DNA of 64,000 bases, taken from positions 62,001 through 126,000 of the forward strand of contig JAJEKV010000196.1 of the NCBI GenBank assembly GCA_021234155.1, read 5' to 3'. The notes beneath the pieces were generated by a model. That model saw nothing but the letters and a program-made list of their open reading frames with translations, searched no databases and was not told the DNA's origin. Each line of letters begins with the position of its first letter. Within the stretch, counting starts at the first letter, position 1. The DNA comes from Isoetes taiwanensis. Taxonomy: Eukaryota > Streptophyta > Lycopodiopsida > Isoetales > Isoetaceae. Below are positions 9,728 to 21,195 of the stretch, one piece after another. A program made the position numbers and the translations under genes.

Positions 9728-11900
9728 GTGATACGTGATAAAACGTGTACGATGATTGAACCTATCCTCGAAAGCATGGGGCCACCATCGAGCCACCATG
9801 CGGATCAATGGTGGCCCAGGCATGGACATTCCGGGCCGAGGGGTGCAACCCGTGAATGCGAGAGAGAGTGGTGTCCGAAAGAGGGTCGCAAAACGTCGAA
9901 AGATCCCGCAAAAGTCGCGACGTATGATGGAGGCAGCGCCCGGACATAGAGAGGCCGAGGAGACAAAGGCGCAACAACGATCTCGCCCTCAAGATGTCCT
10001 TACCCGGCCCTAGAAGCCTTCCACGAGGGGCGCACAGCCATGTTTTATGAAGGCGGCCACAGCGGCCTGGCGGGGGCGAAGGATGCGACCCTATCATGAA
10101 GGTCGCGTTAGAGTCGAGCTAGTGGCACGGTGGCGTCTGTGAGGGAAAGCTGACCGCACATGCTATGCTCAATGGCCTGGGCCATTACCTGAGGAGGATC
10201 GGTGGTCATTTGCCCACGGAGGAGGAGTTGCTAGGCGAGCTCCCGCGGGATCACGGGCATCTCGGCCCGAGTTTCGATGGGGAGACATCTTTGCCACAGT
10301 TTCTTTGGATATGAGCATCCACACTCCAGCCCGATCCCTCGCCGGCGGGGGGTGGTGACTTACGCGCCCGGCGGGGAAGAGTTCAGTCGGTAGGGACCCG
10401 AGTCAGATCCGGCCCCCACTCATGAGACATGTCGGCTTTGCCCGGCCCGATCGTACATGGCCACCCCTCCTTCCATAGAGACGCTGCTTGCGGTGGCAGG
10501 CTGACCCGCCGAGGGGTCGCCGTCCTCGATGATATCATGAGGGCGGCGATGGCGGCCGGGCATGGCACACCTTGACTTCGCCATTTCCGCGATCGCCAAT
10601 GTCGAGGGGCGAGGCATGGATAAGAGGCCGAACCGCGGTTTTTCATGTACCCGCGGCTGGAGAGTTCGGCGGGCACACCATCTGGAGCTACGGTGTGTGT
10701 ACCCATTGAGGATGGTCTCCGGCCCACAGGCCGGTCGACCACGGTTCCCACGCCTACGGATCCGGCTGGGGTTACATCTTGGTCCCTTTTACGGGAAGAG
10801 GTTAGGGTGTTCCGCGCGCACTTTACGGCCCGGCGGATCACGAACACCTTGCCATGGTTGCGGCGAGGGCGTCCGGATGGTCTGGCGACTTGGATATTAT
10901 TGCAAGAGGCGCTGGGCCAGCATGCGGCGTTACAACTAACATCCCCACGACCTCCTCGGCGTCGCCCGATGGGCGGTGGGAGGAGGGGGGCACATTATTC
11001 GGTGTTGATGAAGTGCGTGTCGGGTTTATGTTTAGTTTGTATGGATCGATGAAATCGACCCTTTGGATGTGCTTGTATGTAGCGTGTTGCGGCAGGATGC
11101 TTGGAGAGGCGGCGTCGTGGTGTTGATGATAGACCCGTTACTATCACGACTATGTTGATCGGGTGTCGAGAAACGTCCCTCCCGAGTCGTCTCCCACCTT
11201 CTTCCCACGAGCATCGGCGGGGTGCACTACGCCCCAGTGCTTTCGGCCCATCGTCACAAGGTAAGTACTTCGATTCTTTGCTTTACTTTCAATTCCCGAG
11301 GCAATCCTCGACTTAAGAGAAGCAAAAGTCATCTACGTCTTTGGCGTGTCTGCGGTGGTCATTGGATGCTTGTTGCTCTCATACGATCCGCCCGGCGTGC
11401 GCTTTTCGCCTGGGCCTCCGGAGATGACGATCCGCGTGGGCTGGTGGTGCCGACAACATGCCTTCCGCGGTAGGGGTTTTGAGAAATGCGCATCAACCTA
11501 CCGCTTCCGGCTCGTGAGTGTTTCTAGTCCCCACAATGCTTCCCATTGTGCCCGCCACTAGTGATCGACCTGCACTCTCTTTGTACAGGTAGCGACGGCT
11601 TGGGTCTTGGCGAATGGGGGCACCAGCCAGGTTACATCCGATGGGGTGCGACCTCAAATGTCGCGGCCTGCATTGTGCCCATTGCGGTCGACAACAATAC
11701 AATGGCATGCACATTGGTTTCATCATCGCCACCTGGTGCGGGGCGTGTGGCAAACCCGGCCAGGATCTTGTTATACCGATAAGCCCGGGGCTGGTACCAC
11801 GGCGGCGATGTCGCGGCTGTTTAGGAGTGAGTGGCCCGTAGTAGTCGGCTGCTTTATTGTAGGGGTGTCTTGGTACCAACAGACTTCGATGGTCCTTTGT
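9728..11900. other. GC-rich, coding-like region of the 9-kb element
   Basis: Several long frames overlap on both strands, as expected in GC-rich DNA, so I do not call one. The most protein-like plus-strand piece, near 9820-10010, has a basic, nuclear-localisation-like run (RKRVAKRRKIPQKSRR). A plus-strand frame at 10645-11052 is the longest without a motif. It could be a decayed second gene of the transposon. Confidence 0.3.
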
Positions 11901-12012
11901 TAGTCTTTGTTTGGGATCTATCTAGCTAGAAGCTTTTCTCCGTAATCATGTAATCATGTATGTAACATTATATGCGACATTATTTATGTGTATCTCAGTG
12001 AGTGATGGCATA

Positions 12013-13323
12013 TCAGTTTGCTGTGTGGCCTCTCATTCGTGCGCGAGGTCGTGGTGGTTGGTCCCTCGCTGCGGTCGGCCTTGCACGCCATCTGTGGACT
12101 CCACTGCGGGCATGTTCTTGCTGTCTATCGTAACCGCCATGAAAGACGTGAACCGGGGGGCCGGCTGCGTCTCTATAGAATCGTATCTGCCTGCGAACCT
12201 TGGATATAATTTCACGCACATCTCCTGGGTCAAGAGCATGAGCATTTTGCATAGTGGCTTGCACCGGTCGGCGTTCGGCCATGAGCAACGCATCCCATTG
12301 TTGTAGCAGCGGCATGAGGACGTCGACGTCGTTCATTGGTGCGGGCGGTCGCGGAGGCATGGGCGGAATGAATTGTCGGTTGGGAAATAGCTCATTGTAC
12401 AATGCGGGGTGGCTGCTGGTAAGGAAATAGTCTCCCGCTATGAGATGTTTGCACACAGCATGAGGGCATGGGCAGTCGCAATATCGCATCCTCATATCTT
12501 TGAGTGTATCTCGATCCCTCCGTTGGCCCAGCTAGCCATAGATAACCCGCGTCTGCGGCATCTTCCAACCGGATGGCGTTGGGGTTATCGTGCAATGATT
12601 GGATAATGGAGTGAGCACCAGCATGTCTCTTTGGATATGAGCGCGTGCTATAGCGTCCAAACTCGGCTGCATGGAAAAAGAGAGGTTACGGCCAACACAC
12701 GAGAGAGAGTTACACCCTTTTGTACTTACCAAGACTCCATCTTTCTTCGCACCGAGTTAGGATTGTGCCTCCCGGCATCGTCCGTCCAGGAAAACCAATG
12801 AGATGAGACACTAGTGTGTACATCCTTATATTGACTTTGCTTTGCAAGGTTTGAGTCTTCAAAACTTTCGGTGTGACTCCGCGTAGTTTGTTGTGTCGGC
12901 GTTGGCATGGTTGAACAGCCGTTTGTGTCTCTGCCATTTACCATCCCACGTCGCCCCATTCAACCAGTTGTGATTCAAGTACCCTTGGATGATGTGGTTT
13001 TGTCCGTAGAGAAGCTGAAATTGTGCCAGCTGGGCATTGTAGGCGTTGGCATTTGGCTCTGTCATCAACCGACGGCCGCAAAGGCCGTCTTTCTTTAGCA
13101 TCTCCCGGCGGTAGCGGGGAGCGGATATTTTGCCACGCCGCCGCCATGGAACCAACATGCAAGAACATTGCACGCAACCTTTTTGCAAAACCCAGGCTAT
13201 TGTTACCAATGTGTTGATACAATCAATGCGCGGTCGACATACACTTCGCCATCTTCCCAACAATGTTAGTCTTCCGACACAACCTCGGTGATAGCCCGTC
13301 TCTCCCACAACCGTCCATGTCAA
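12013..13323 (-). pseudogene. Transposase C-terminal half with SWIM zinc finger
   Basis: Minus strand, N to C: a piece at 13320-12859 contains AYNAQLAQFQLLYGQ and ends with WQRHKRLFNHANADTTNYAE, a pattern like the TTN-x-x-ES block that closes the catalytic region in SWIM-bearing transposases. It continues in another frame (LVSHLIGF, near 12790). The 12495 frame then has RYCDCPCPHAVCKHLIAG, a CxC..CxH SWIM finger (DNA or protein binding), followed by a proline-rich linker and a charged tail. At least three frameshifts break it. Its role would be cut-and-paste transposition of the surrounding element. The family is Mutator-like by domain, but the 4-bp TSD argues for a distinct group. Confidence 0.7.
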
Positions 13324-15100
13324 TGGTGATTGACCTCGATCTGATTGTGCCCATTAAACTCGAAGACAAGGCGTGGCGCTATCTTCGAGGGCATGTCGTT
13401 GGTGCCCTCGTCGGCCTCCACGCCACATAGCATGTAAAACACTGGTACCCCACCCCGGCAATCGGTACAACCGCTCCGTCTGAAACTTCCCGCAATTTAT
13501 GCGAAGGTTGAATCCATGGCCCAACCACCGCCAGCTCCATCTCCACGGCAGACCTCCAACATCTGTCATCTTGGATGACTAGGATCCATAATTCGATCCA
13601 ACGGCTTTCGGCGGCATCGCGGATTCAAAGGCTGGTGAAAAATCACCTTCTCGGAGGCTTTCCAATCGTCAATCCCGCTCTCGAGGCTTTCCCGGTCCGT
13701 ACCCAAACTCCGCCTCGATGCATAAAATGATAAAATATTTTACGGTGCATATCGGATTGACAAAGTTGCGCGAGAACTTCAAATTCATTACTATTCCAAG
13801 AACTAAGCATTCTCATAAATCTACAACAACATCAACATTCCATAGTAAAAGATATATCGATGGAGCTTCACCGAAGTATTCTCTGCGGTAGAATAATTTG
13901 CCACACATCCTCTGGCGCCATCGTTGAAGCGGTATGTGACTCTCTCAAGCCCACTCACCGTCGTGCGTATTTGTGGTCCCCGTGCTCTTGCGATGTCCCA
14001 CGCGCGACGGGTCATTCCAATACTTCTAAGCTCTAGTCGCGGCGGCCGCAAGGGAGTTCGGGATGCGGGCATGGACCAATCTTCGCGTTGGTGAAAGGAT
14101 CATGGCGGTGTGTTCGGTGCTAGCGTATATCCGTGCACCATTTCCATTATCTTTCACTTTGTCGCAAGCGAAACAAGCAACCTCTGCGGTGGGACCGTCG
14201 ATTTGCCTATCCCCGGGTCCCTCTCTGCGTGGTTGCCTCCATCGGTGGCGGGCATAGTCATCCACAATCTCGCCCGTCGCCGCCACGACACGTTGATGTC
14301 CATGGACCAAGCGGACCGCGATGAGTGGTTTGGAGCTCAATCACCCTTTGCTCGAGGAGGTCCACGGTGGTCTCCTCCGGCGTAGTTGAAGTCATTTGTC
14401 CTTCATGGTGCGACCACTTTTGCTGCGATGCACACTTCCATGCATGCGGTTATGTATTCTGTGGGATGCCATGGCGCCCATGAACCAATTTCCCATTCCT
14501 CTGAAATCTTTTCAAGCGTGGCGGTGGGGGACCGATGGGTGCTTCCATTCAAGTGGCCTATGGCAACCAACGGCTCCAAAACTCCACGTAAGGGACTAAC
14601 TTATGAGGCCCATTCTGGCGCCACGGTACAACCGGCCGTTGGAGTCATCGTCAACCGCAAACTCCTCACAATATGCGACCCATCGGTACATCAACGACAT
14701 GGTGCTTTCGATGGGTGGCCTCCCGCTTCTGCGAGGCCGGGGGCAAGAGGGGATCAGCGGCACTTATTTCGGCGGGTGGGGAACATAGTGTTCTGTAGGC
14801 ACGGCCTCATCAACCCATACAGACTTCGTTGAGGGCATAACCACCACGGGGGCAACACGGAGCCATTGAACTGGGTCCTAGACCACCGCCACTTCTGTAC
14901 AAAGCGGTTCTTGGGAATTTTGGTCGGAGTAACTTGTGGAACAACGACCCGGCGGGTTCCACCCGTCATCTACATTATCCCGGTGTCCTCCTCCAACATT
15001 GTGTCATCCTCGTTGTCATGAAGGTCATACTCACTATCATTTTCATCGGACGACTCACCGACCGAAGTCGTCGGTGACTACCTCGACCATTCTCCTGCTA
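13324..15100 (-). pseudogene. Probable transposase N-terminal part (decayed)
   Basis: This GC-rich stretch lies directly upstream, on the minus strand, of the transposase C-terminal half, and holds minus-strand frames at 13569-13354, 14340-14026 and 14969-14754. The last has a TPTKIPKNRFVQKWRW basic-aromatic stretch that could be an N-terminal DNA-binding part. I cannot assign the DDE residues because frames are broken. The call rests on position and composition. Confidence 0.35.
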
Positions 15101-15479
15101 TAGCAATTGGCTGCGCTGCTCTAGCAATCAAGCGATCTCGAATAGATATCGAGGTAGTCGGAACATGAACACAAGCACAGTACAAACCTATAGATACATT
15201 GGGGTCTTCACAAAACACAAATATGAATTATAAAGCAACACATTATACTACTTGTTTCCCATTCATAAAAAATATTATACATTGTTTTTGTCCATTCTCG
15301 GGACTTGACAATTGGATGCAACGACTTGCATCATTATCACGCACATCCAACATTGTTTCATCCTTATTTGGCTCGGTGAGCCATTCTACCGATCGTTCCC
15401 CCGAGGAACGGACGTTAAAACAATCGAGAGCTCCCTTTCACTCATCGTTGCAAACGCCGGTGAAAGGAGCGGGAGGAGT

Positions 15480-15580
15480 AGGGGGCCGATGTCCCTTAGA
15501 GGAGGAGGAGGAGGAGGAGGAAGCGGGGGGATCTTTGGAGATGTCCCCGGGAGGAAGAGGAGGAGGAGCATTACGCTAGA
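15480..15580 (+). repeat. (GGA)n low-complexity tract
   Basis: GGAGGAGGA runs occur at 15499-15522 and 15552-15570. They make open frames on both strands (poly-Glu or poly-Pro) that I do not consider genes. Confidence 0.7.
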
Positions 15581-15989
15581 AGGGACACAACGTCTTAAGA
15601 CGGTCTTCAACTGGCGGACCATTGTAACAAGATGGGCAAGAAGAATGGCAACATTTTCCACGAGAAAATGACAATATCAAGCAATTTCCACCATTTTTAG
15701 AATAAAACATTTTAACAAAATATGGACCGAGAACAAGACAAAAATTGCCCACCAAGCGGATAGAAACTCACTTGAGCGGATAGATCGTTGCCGCTGGCTT
15801 CAAGATCAGTGGCCAATAACTTGAACCGCCGAAACGGCCACCGGCTTCACATACAAACTCAAAAGCGCCACCGAAGGTATGAATATATACTTTCGAGGCG
15901 CTACACTCAAAGTTCATAGATTCCTTTTTAGGAATTGCGGCACCGAAAGTTGGATTCAAAGAAGACCAAAGTTGGATTTCCTCCACCAA

Positions 15990-16520
15990 ACGGTCAGTGC
16001 TGGCGGGGTTCCACGGATTCGCTGGCGAACCCGGTAGAGGGTGCCCGTGTACCTACCACCGAAGTTCGTGACATAATGGTCAGTGTAACGCCTCGCCACC
16101 ACTGGATTCGCCTGGGCGAACCCGGTGGTGGCCAGGCACGCCCTGCCAGCGGGTAATGGCCATAATGGCCTCTGCTGACGCCGGGCACGCCACCCAGGAT
16201 TCGCCTGGGCTAACCCTAGGGGGTGGCCGCACCCACCGGCGCACTCGACGCTCACCATCATGCCCGCCACCCAGATTCGGCCTGGCTTAACCCTAGGGTG
16301 GCTGTGCACCACCGACGCTCCACCGACGCCCCTGCCGATGCTTGAGGTAACCCTGTTAGGGGTTCACTTAGGCTTAACCCCGCAGCAATGCCAAGTAAGT
16401 CACCGGCCATAGCCACGCGTCTAGCGACTTTTGCTTGGGTTCGGTTAAACTTGAAGGCGAATTCTCCGTGGTTCGCTTGGGCGAACCTGGGCTGATGCCA
16501 ACTTCCTTTCGGGTGCCATT
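15990..16520. repeat. GC-rich right subterminal region with palindromic motifs
   Basis: Near-perfect palindromes recur: GATTCGCTGGCGAACCC near 16017, GATTCGCCTGGGCGAACCC near 16104, GATTCGCCTGGGCTAACCC near 16199, GATTCGGCCTGGCTTAACCC near 16274 and GGTTCGCTTGGGCGAACC near 16471. Spacing is irregular, roughly 75-100 bp between several of them. They match the words at the left end of the element. Confidence 0.65.
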
Positions 16521-16719
16521 CGAAGCACCGACCAATTTTGACCCCTCCCGTACAGAAATTACCTAGGCGAATGCCAAAAAATATTAAAAAAGGACCCCCT
16601 ATCGGCCGTATATGTCCGGAAATGGGTCGAAAAAACCCCCCTCCCGTGCATGCACATGTTTTGTACGAAAAAAACAGTGAACCCCCCGGGTCTGGTAGCT
16701 GCACGCCACCGTCCCCATG

Positions 16720-16808
16720 TTCTTGAATACGGATCTCCAGCTTGTTAAGGCAGAGTCCAAAGAGCGTTGGAGATAACGGGCATCCTTGTTTAACCCCTAG
16801 AGTGGTAT
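16720..16808 (-). pseudogene. LINE reverse transcriptase, GVKQGCPLSPTLFGL block
   Basis: Minus strand reads NTTLGVKQGCPLSPTLFGL and then CLNKLEIRIQEH, the conserved RT block that precedes the YADD motif. It runs directly into the CATG duplication of the 9-kb element, and its continuation lies at 7697 and below. Upstream of about 16808 homology is lost, so the LINE is 5'-truncated or decayed there. Confidence 0.85.
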
Positions 16809-16809
16809 T

Positions 16810-18297
16810 ATACCTTAATCAATACCTTAATCCGTTTCTCCATTTCATCAATTTGTTTCTTCAAGGTATTCTTGACCTCTGGTGCTGCACCATTCCAGCC
16901 TTCCCAGTTATTTGTTTCTATTTGCACTCTCTGTTGCTACGACATTCCTCTGTTTTCCATTAGTCTGATAAATCTCTGTTATTCTCTGCCACCTCCAAGT
17001 TTGGATTGAAAAATGTTGCCTTTTACTCGGTTTAAGCTTTAGTTTCGGACAGTTTTGCAAGCCAACAGTCGGATTAATCCACAATACACGAGTTCCTCTA
17101 TTTTTCGTCGTTTGGGTAGATTAAAGGCCACTATTCGACGATATATTTCCTTGTTTTGTTCGGGTCTTTTTGTTGGGTTGAATAAGCTTCTCTCTGTTAG
17201 GGATTACCACTGTTCTACTATTCTGGCATTACCAAATCGCTCTGATTCAGGAGTTGGGACGCTCTAAATTTTCTGTTTCAGGCCCGGAAGGTTGGTCCTC
17301 ACCTTAGCTTCAAAGCCAGAAGGTTGGCCATGCTGAGAGAAGCTTCAAATCCAGAAAACAAAAGCTTCATATCGTCATTTTGGGAAAAAAAAAAAAACAC
17401 CATAGCCGGATGCCTCTGCTCCATCGCTAGTTCTTGGTTAGGTTAGGGCAACGAAATTAAATATCAGCTTATGCCTAATGGAATGGAGATGGTATTCGTT
17501 CTGAAGAATACCTCAAGTATTCATTTCTAAGAATACCAGGTCCGGAATCGAGGCCTCCCTATGGGGGCCTATAATTTCTAAGGATTGTGTAGCAATGGGT
17601 CCCAATTGAATATCATCGTAGTCCATGGGCGATGACATATGACATCTCATTAAAAACTAAGATTCATAATGTGTGCAAACAAATTGATACCATTATGATC
17701 AACATAAATACCCTACATAGCAATATACCACCAAGCCATTGGAATATCTTCCATGCTCCACATGTCTACCCCCTAAATACGCGGCGCACTCATGACGATT
17801 GTATTTAATTTGCTAGAATGAAAATGTATGTTACACACTTAAGATTGTAAAGCCACCATAAGGTGCAATTATGGCTTGAGTTAAGGAGTGGGACCACTTG
17901 CATTCATAATTTTAGATTGTAGTAGTGTGAGGACTTTGGGAGAGCCCGGAACATCCAAGCACAATGTAGAAAATTTAACATGAGGTTGGAACATGTGAGT
18001 GACTAGAAATAAAGAAACAAATGCCTTTGCGGCTCACTTTAGTATGAACTTTGAGCTTACAGAGTAATCCTAAGAATTGATGAGCCTCGTCAAGCTTCTG
18101 TTTGCTTCAAGAGCTCTGAAGATGCATATTGATTTATATTGGTTTATTTTTACTTACATATTGCACAATCACTTCTTCTTCTTCTTCTTCTAATATATGA
18201 GCAAGCCTTTTGTAGAGCGTTGTGTATTACATAACAATTGGAGACATGATGGTGTTTAGTCAGGATGAAAATTTATGTTGTAACAACGATTGGACGT
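16810..18297. other. Unassigned spacer
   Basis: I see no gene I can support. Short frames occur at 16742-16963 and 17055-17267. Near 17281-17340 an AGAAGGTTGG(C/T) phrase repeats. A (TTC)n run lies at 18170-18190. Confidence 0.4.
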
Positions 18298-18399
18298 AGA
18301 AAAGATAATGTAAAAGCCACCAAGATAAATTCAAAAGGCTCATAGCAGAGAAAAGATAATGTAAAAGCCACCAAGATAAATTCAAAAGGCTCATAGCAG
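18298..18399. repeat. Perfect tandem duplication, 51 bp x 2
   Basis: The unit starting AGAAAAGATAATGTAAAAGC occurs at 18298-18348 and again at 18349-18399 with no visible change, so the duplication is recent. No gene overlaps it. Confidence 0.85.
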
Positions 18400-18739
18400 A
18401 GGATATTGTATTGTATTGTATTCAAAAGGTTCAGGACCAGAATTAAACAAATCAAAGGGGTGTCAAACCTTTCTTCGCGTGCTCCAGGTCAATGAAGTTG
18501 TCGCAGCCGCTTGGAGATGGTGTAGGGAAGTGAAAAGAGGGCAGAAAAAAATACTATAAAATGCAGAAAAGAATTGGACCGACCTCCGCCGACTCCGGCC
18601 TTAGGTCGGGAATGTCAAAACATCAACCGACCTAGGTTGGCTCCATCACTGTTAGTTATGACAAAATTACCTATAGAATTGCCCATGATGTAAAGCTCCC
18701 TAAAATTCCAATTTAAGGAAGGGCGCTGAAGGCCGCTGT

Positions 18740-19454
18740 CGGTTATCCCGGCCAAGAACATGCTTTGAAGGCTAAGAAATCCACATGTACACCCAGCAAG
18801 AGTGAATTGATTGAGTATGATGGTGATTCTGCTCATCTCATATCATTGGTAAGTGAATTTGAAGGAGAAATCAATGGTCTAAGACACGAAGTATCAGCCA
18901 TGAAGAAAACCCTTGAAGAGGTATTACAGTAAAACATTATTCTCCAAAACAAGAACGAGGAATTGATCATAAAAAAAGACGATACAACAATAGATTATCA
19001 TAGTCAGATTGAAAAGTTAGAGGCAAAGCTGGCTTCTTTGATAGCTGAGACTACTAAAGAACAAATGATGCTGCATCAAGAGCATCTTACTGCAGAGCAA
19101 ATAGACCAGGATATGAATCTCAAAATTTCAAGTCTTCTAGAAGACAAATTTTCTAAGGAGACCATGCGGATTCATGAGCCCGAAGCTGTATCTGCAACGA
19201 GATTAGGTAAACCTAGCTCCTCTAATCGTCCTATTCTCGTTAAATTTAAGAGCAAAGAAGCCAGAGATATGATTCTATATAACCGAGGAGTGCTGAAAGG
19301 AGAGAAAGGTATATGGCTTGATGCTGATTTAACCCCGGCACAACTTGAATTCAGAAAAAGAGAATGGAAAAAAGTTAAGGATGCAAGAGCTACTGGTGTA
19401 GTCTCATTCCTGGATAAAAGTGGGAAAGCAGTTACTAATAGGAGAAAAGATTAG
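18740..19454 (+). pseudogene. LINE ORF1 protein: coiled coil plus nucleic-acid-binding C-terminus
   Basis: The frame reads from about 18770 (KSELIEYDGDSAHLISL) through one stop (TAA at 18930-18932) to 19454. Residues after the stop form a long heptad-rich coiled coil (IEKLEAKLASLIAETTKEQ) followed by a C-terminal domain, RPILVKFKSKEARDMIL ... DLTPAQLEFRKREW, which resembles the RRM/CTD part of L1-type ORF1 proteins (transposase_22-like). ORF1p normally trimerises through the coil and binds LINE RNA as chaperone. The endonuclease frame starts just downstream (19459). No ATG start is clear; the element is 5'-truncated or decayed. Confidence 0.75.
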
Positions 19455-19458
19455 AGAG

Positions 19459-20640
19459 TCAGGGCCTTGAAGGCTGGTTTCTAGAAGGCACATGGGTTAA
19501 ATCAGGTGAAAGTATCCGCAACATGGCAGTTTTGGCAGCAACAGGATATATTATTGTACACAGAGACATGGGAGCATCATGCACATCCTTTACCAGAGCT
19601 ACCGGGCTTTCTTTTGGAAATGTGTGGAATGAGAAAAGAAGTGCAGTGGGACATGGTTTTGGAGGCATAGCAGTATATGCTAAGCAGGCAATAACACATG
19701 GGGTAAAAGCATGTTAGGGTGTACCACTTTTGGAACCTGCAAAAGTACATACACTAGGTACTTCAGAACTGGGTACTTTTTCATTTTTATTTTCATTAAA
19801 ACTAGTACAAATATCCAAGATAAAAGTCAAGGACGCATTAATATTCAAAGTTAAGATAAAGATAATGCTACCGGAGACTAAAATATATATAAAAGTTCTA
19901 GAATGTACCTTTTATTGAGATATTACACAGGTACCCAGTACCCAGTCCTGGGTACCTTTTTAGGTACTTTTTTGGTCACTAAATAATACTTTTTAAGGGA
20001 CACCCTAACATGCTTTTACCCCATGAGATTAAACTTGTTTCAATGGACATCAATAAGCAATTTATATGGTTGAGAATAAGAGACTTATTTTTACGTGTTT
20101 GCTATTTTGCACCAGCTGGATCGAGCATTTATAACAGCCAGGAGTTTAATAAAGCTGATCCATTTCAAGCACTAAGCTCAGATGTCCAATTTTACAGTAG
20201 AGAAGGTAACATATTGTTGGTTGGCGATTTTAATGCAAGGATAGGGCACAAACAATCAAAGACATATGAGAATGCTATAGATGTGCAGCTTAATGAAGTG
20301 GAGGACCCATTATTAAGCAGGATATCAGCAGATTAGATCACAAACATCACGGGTGATCAGCTTGTGGAAATGGGCACAGTTTGCAATTTAAAGATCATGA
20401 ATGGTACCAGCTTGTTTAAAATCTAGGGGTTATACATGCTTCAACCATGCAGGGTCTAGTGTTATAGATTTTTTGTTGGCAAGCAACCATAAATGCATCC
20501 AGGATTTTAGATTGGGAGAAAAGCTTCCCGAATCAGATCATGTCCCATTGTTTGTGGATCTGCAAATTTCATGTGATCGTAGCAATAACAAGTCAGTGTT
20601 TCCTCCAAGAATCAAGGTCAATTATCAGCTCCATGATGAG
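19459..20640 (+). pseudogene. LINE AP-endonuclease domain, split by a MITE
   Basis: The first part (to 19700) has GFGGIAVYAKQAITHG, typical of the N-terminal half of APE-type LINE endonucleases. After the 321-bp MITE the frame resumes with FIWLRIRDLFLRVCYFAPAG, then NILLVGDFNARIG (the catalytic GDFNA motif, near 20210-20250), one stop near 20335, SVIDFLLAS (20460-20486), and finally LPESDHVPLFVDL (20524-20565) with the active-site SDH. The enzyme would nick the target DNA for reverse transcription. A stop at 20335-20337 and a frame change near 20400 inactivate it. Confidence 0.85.
19701..20021. mobile_element. 321-bp MITE, copy 2 (TSD CATG)
   Basis: Inverted repeats start GGGTAAAAGCATGTTAGGGT and continue to about 25 bp with one mismatch. 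CATG flanks both ends (19697-19700 and 20022-20025). Length equals copy 1 (3789-4109) and the interiors are alignable: TACCACTTTTGGAACC near the left end, GGTACTTTTT(A/T) near the right. Non-coding. It entered the LINE endonuclease after that LINE landed. The LINE protein reads correctly into both flanks. Confidence 0.9.
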
Positions 20641-21195
20641 TACAAGAATAAGATGAAGAACTGTTAGCACCGATACAATGGAGTTTTCAGCTAATCGAAG
20701 ATACCAAACAATTCACATGAATTGTATTGCAAGCAGCAGCGCACACATTTGGATATACCAAAAAACGTTGTCAAGGTAGATAAAGCAATGCTTGGTGGGA
20801 CTCAGATTGTCAAAAAGCAAGAGACGGTTTACCTGCAAGATGCATCCACAAGCCCCAATGGTACAAATCTCTTATTAGGAGGAAAAAGCAAGCCTTTTTT
20901 TAAGAAGAAGCAATTGGAATTAAAACAGCAAATTAAGGCATCTCCAAAGACCTTTTGGAAAACACTTCAAGGAAGACCACCTGCGCCAGGAAGACCACCT
21001 GTGTCAGATTTAGATCCAAAAGATCTTCTAAATTTAGTGGAAAATATTTACGCCATTGAGGAGGCACAAGGCATGCACTTTTCAGCCACACATACAGATT
21101 TATTAACAGAGCAGGAAGTTAAGGATGCGTTATCAGCCATGGAGAATAATAAAGCTCATGATTTAGACGGGCTCTGTATTGAACTGTTCAAATAG
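20641..21195 (+). pseudogene. LINE reverse transcriptase, N-terminal start
   Basis: The frame 20722-21195 has a basic linker (KKKQLELKQQIKASPKTFWK) and the entry to the RT domain: LLTEQEVKDALSAMENNKAHDLDGLCIELFK. This E-V-x-x-A-L..N-K-A-x-D-L-D-G-L block is the conserved first RT motif of LINEs. Everything after it is missing; a 32-bp direct repeat and unrelated sequence follow, so the LINE was cut here by a later rearrangement. Confidence 0.8.

Larger units (their letters stand above)
7702..16715 (-). mobile_element. 9.0-kb DNA transposon inserted in the LINE (TSD CATG)
   Basis: The LINE RT frame stops at 7698-7701 and resumes at 16716-16719; CATG stands at both borders. Joining the flanks with one CATG gives an uninterrupted, in-frame RT sequence, so the borders are set to the base. 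The element starts GGGTGGCG and ends with the complement of GGGACGGTGGCG. It is much more GC-rich than its surroundings, carries subterminal palindromes at both ends, an AT-rich degenerate array (9.2-9.7 kb), and a decayed minus-strand transposase with a SWIM zinc finger (12.0-13.3 kb). A transposase with SWIM suggests relation to Mutator-like elements, but these make 8-11 bp duplications, not 4 bp. Superfamily unresolved. Confidence 0.8.

Noticed and set aside
9728-12000. Many ORFs over 70 codons on both strands
   Set aside because: GC-rich DNA lowers stop frequency; overlapping frames on both strands without motifs cannot all be real, so only a region-level entry is given.
15199-15671. Overlapping ORFs with poly-Glu, poly-Gly or poly-Pro
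   Set aside because: Caused by a (GGA)n tract inside GC-rich transposon DNA.
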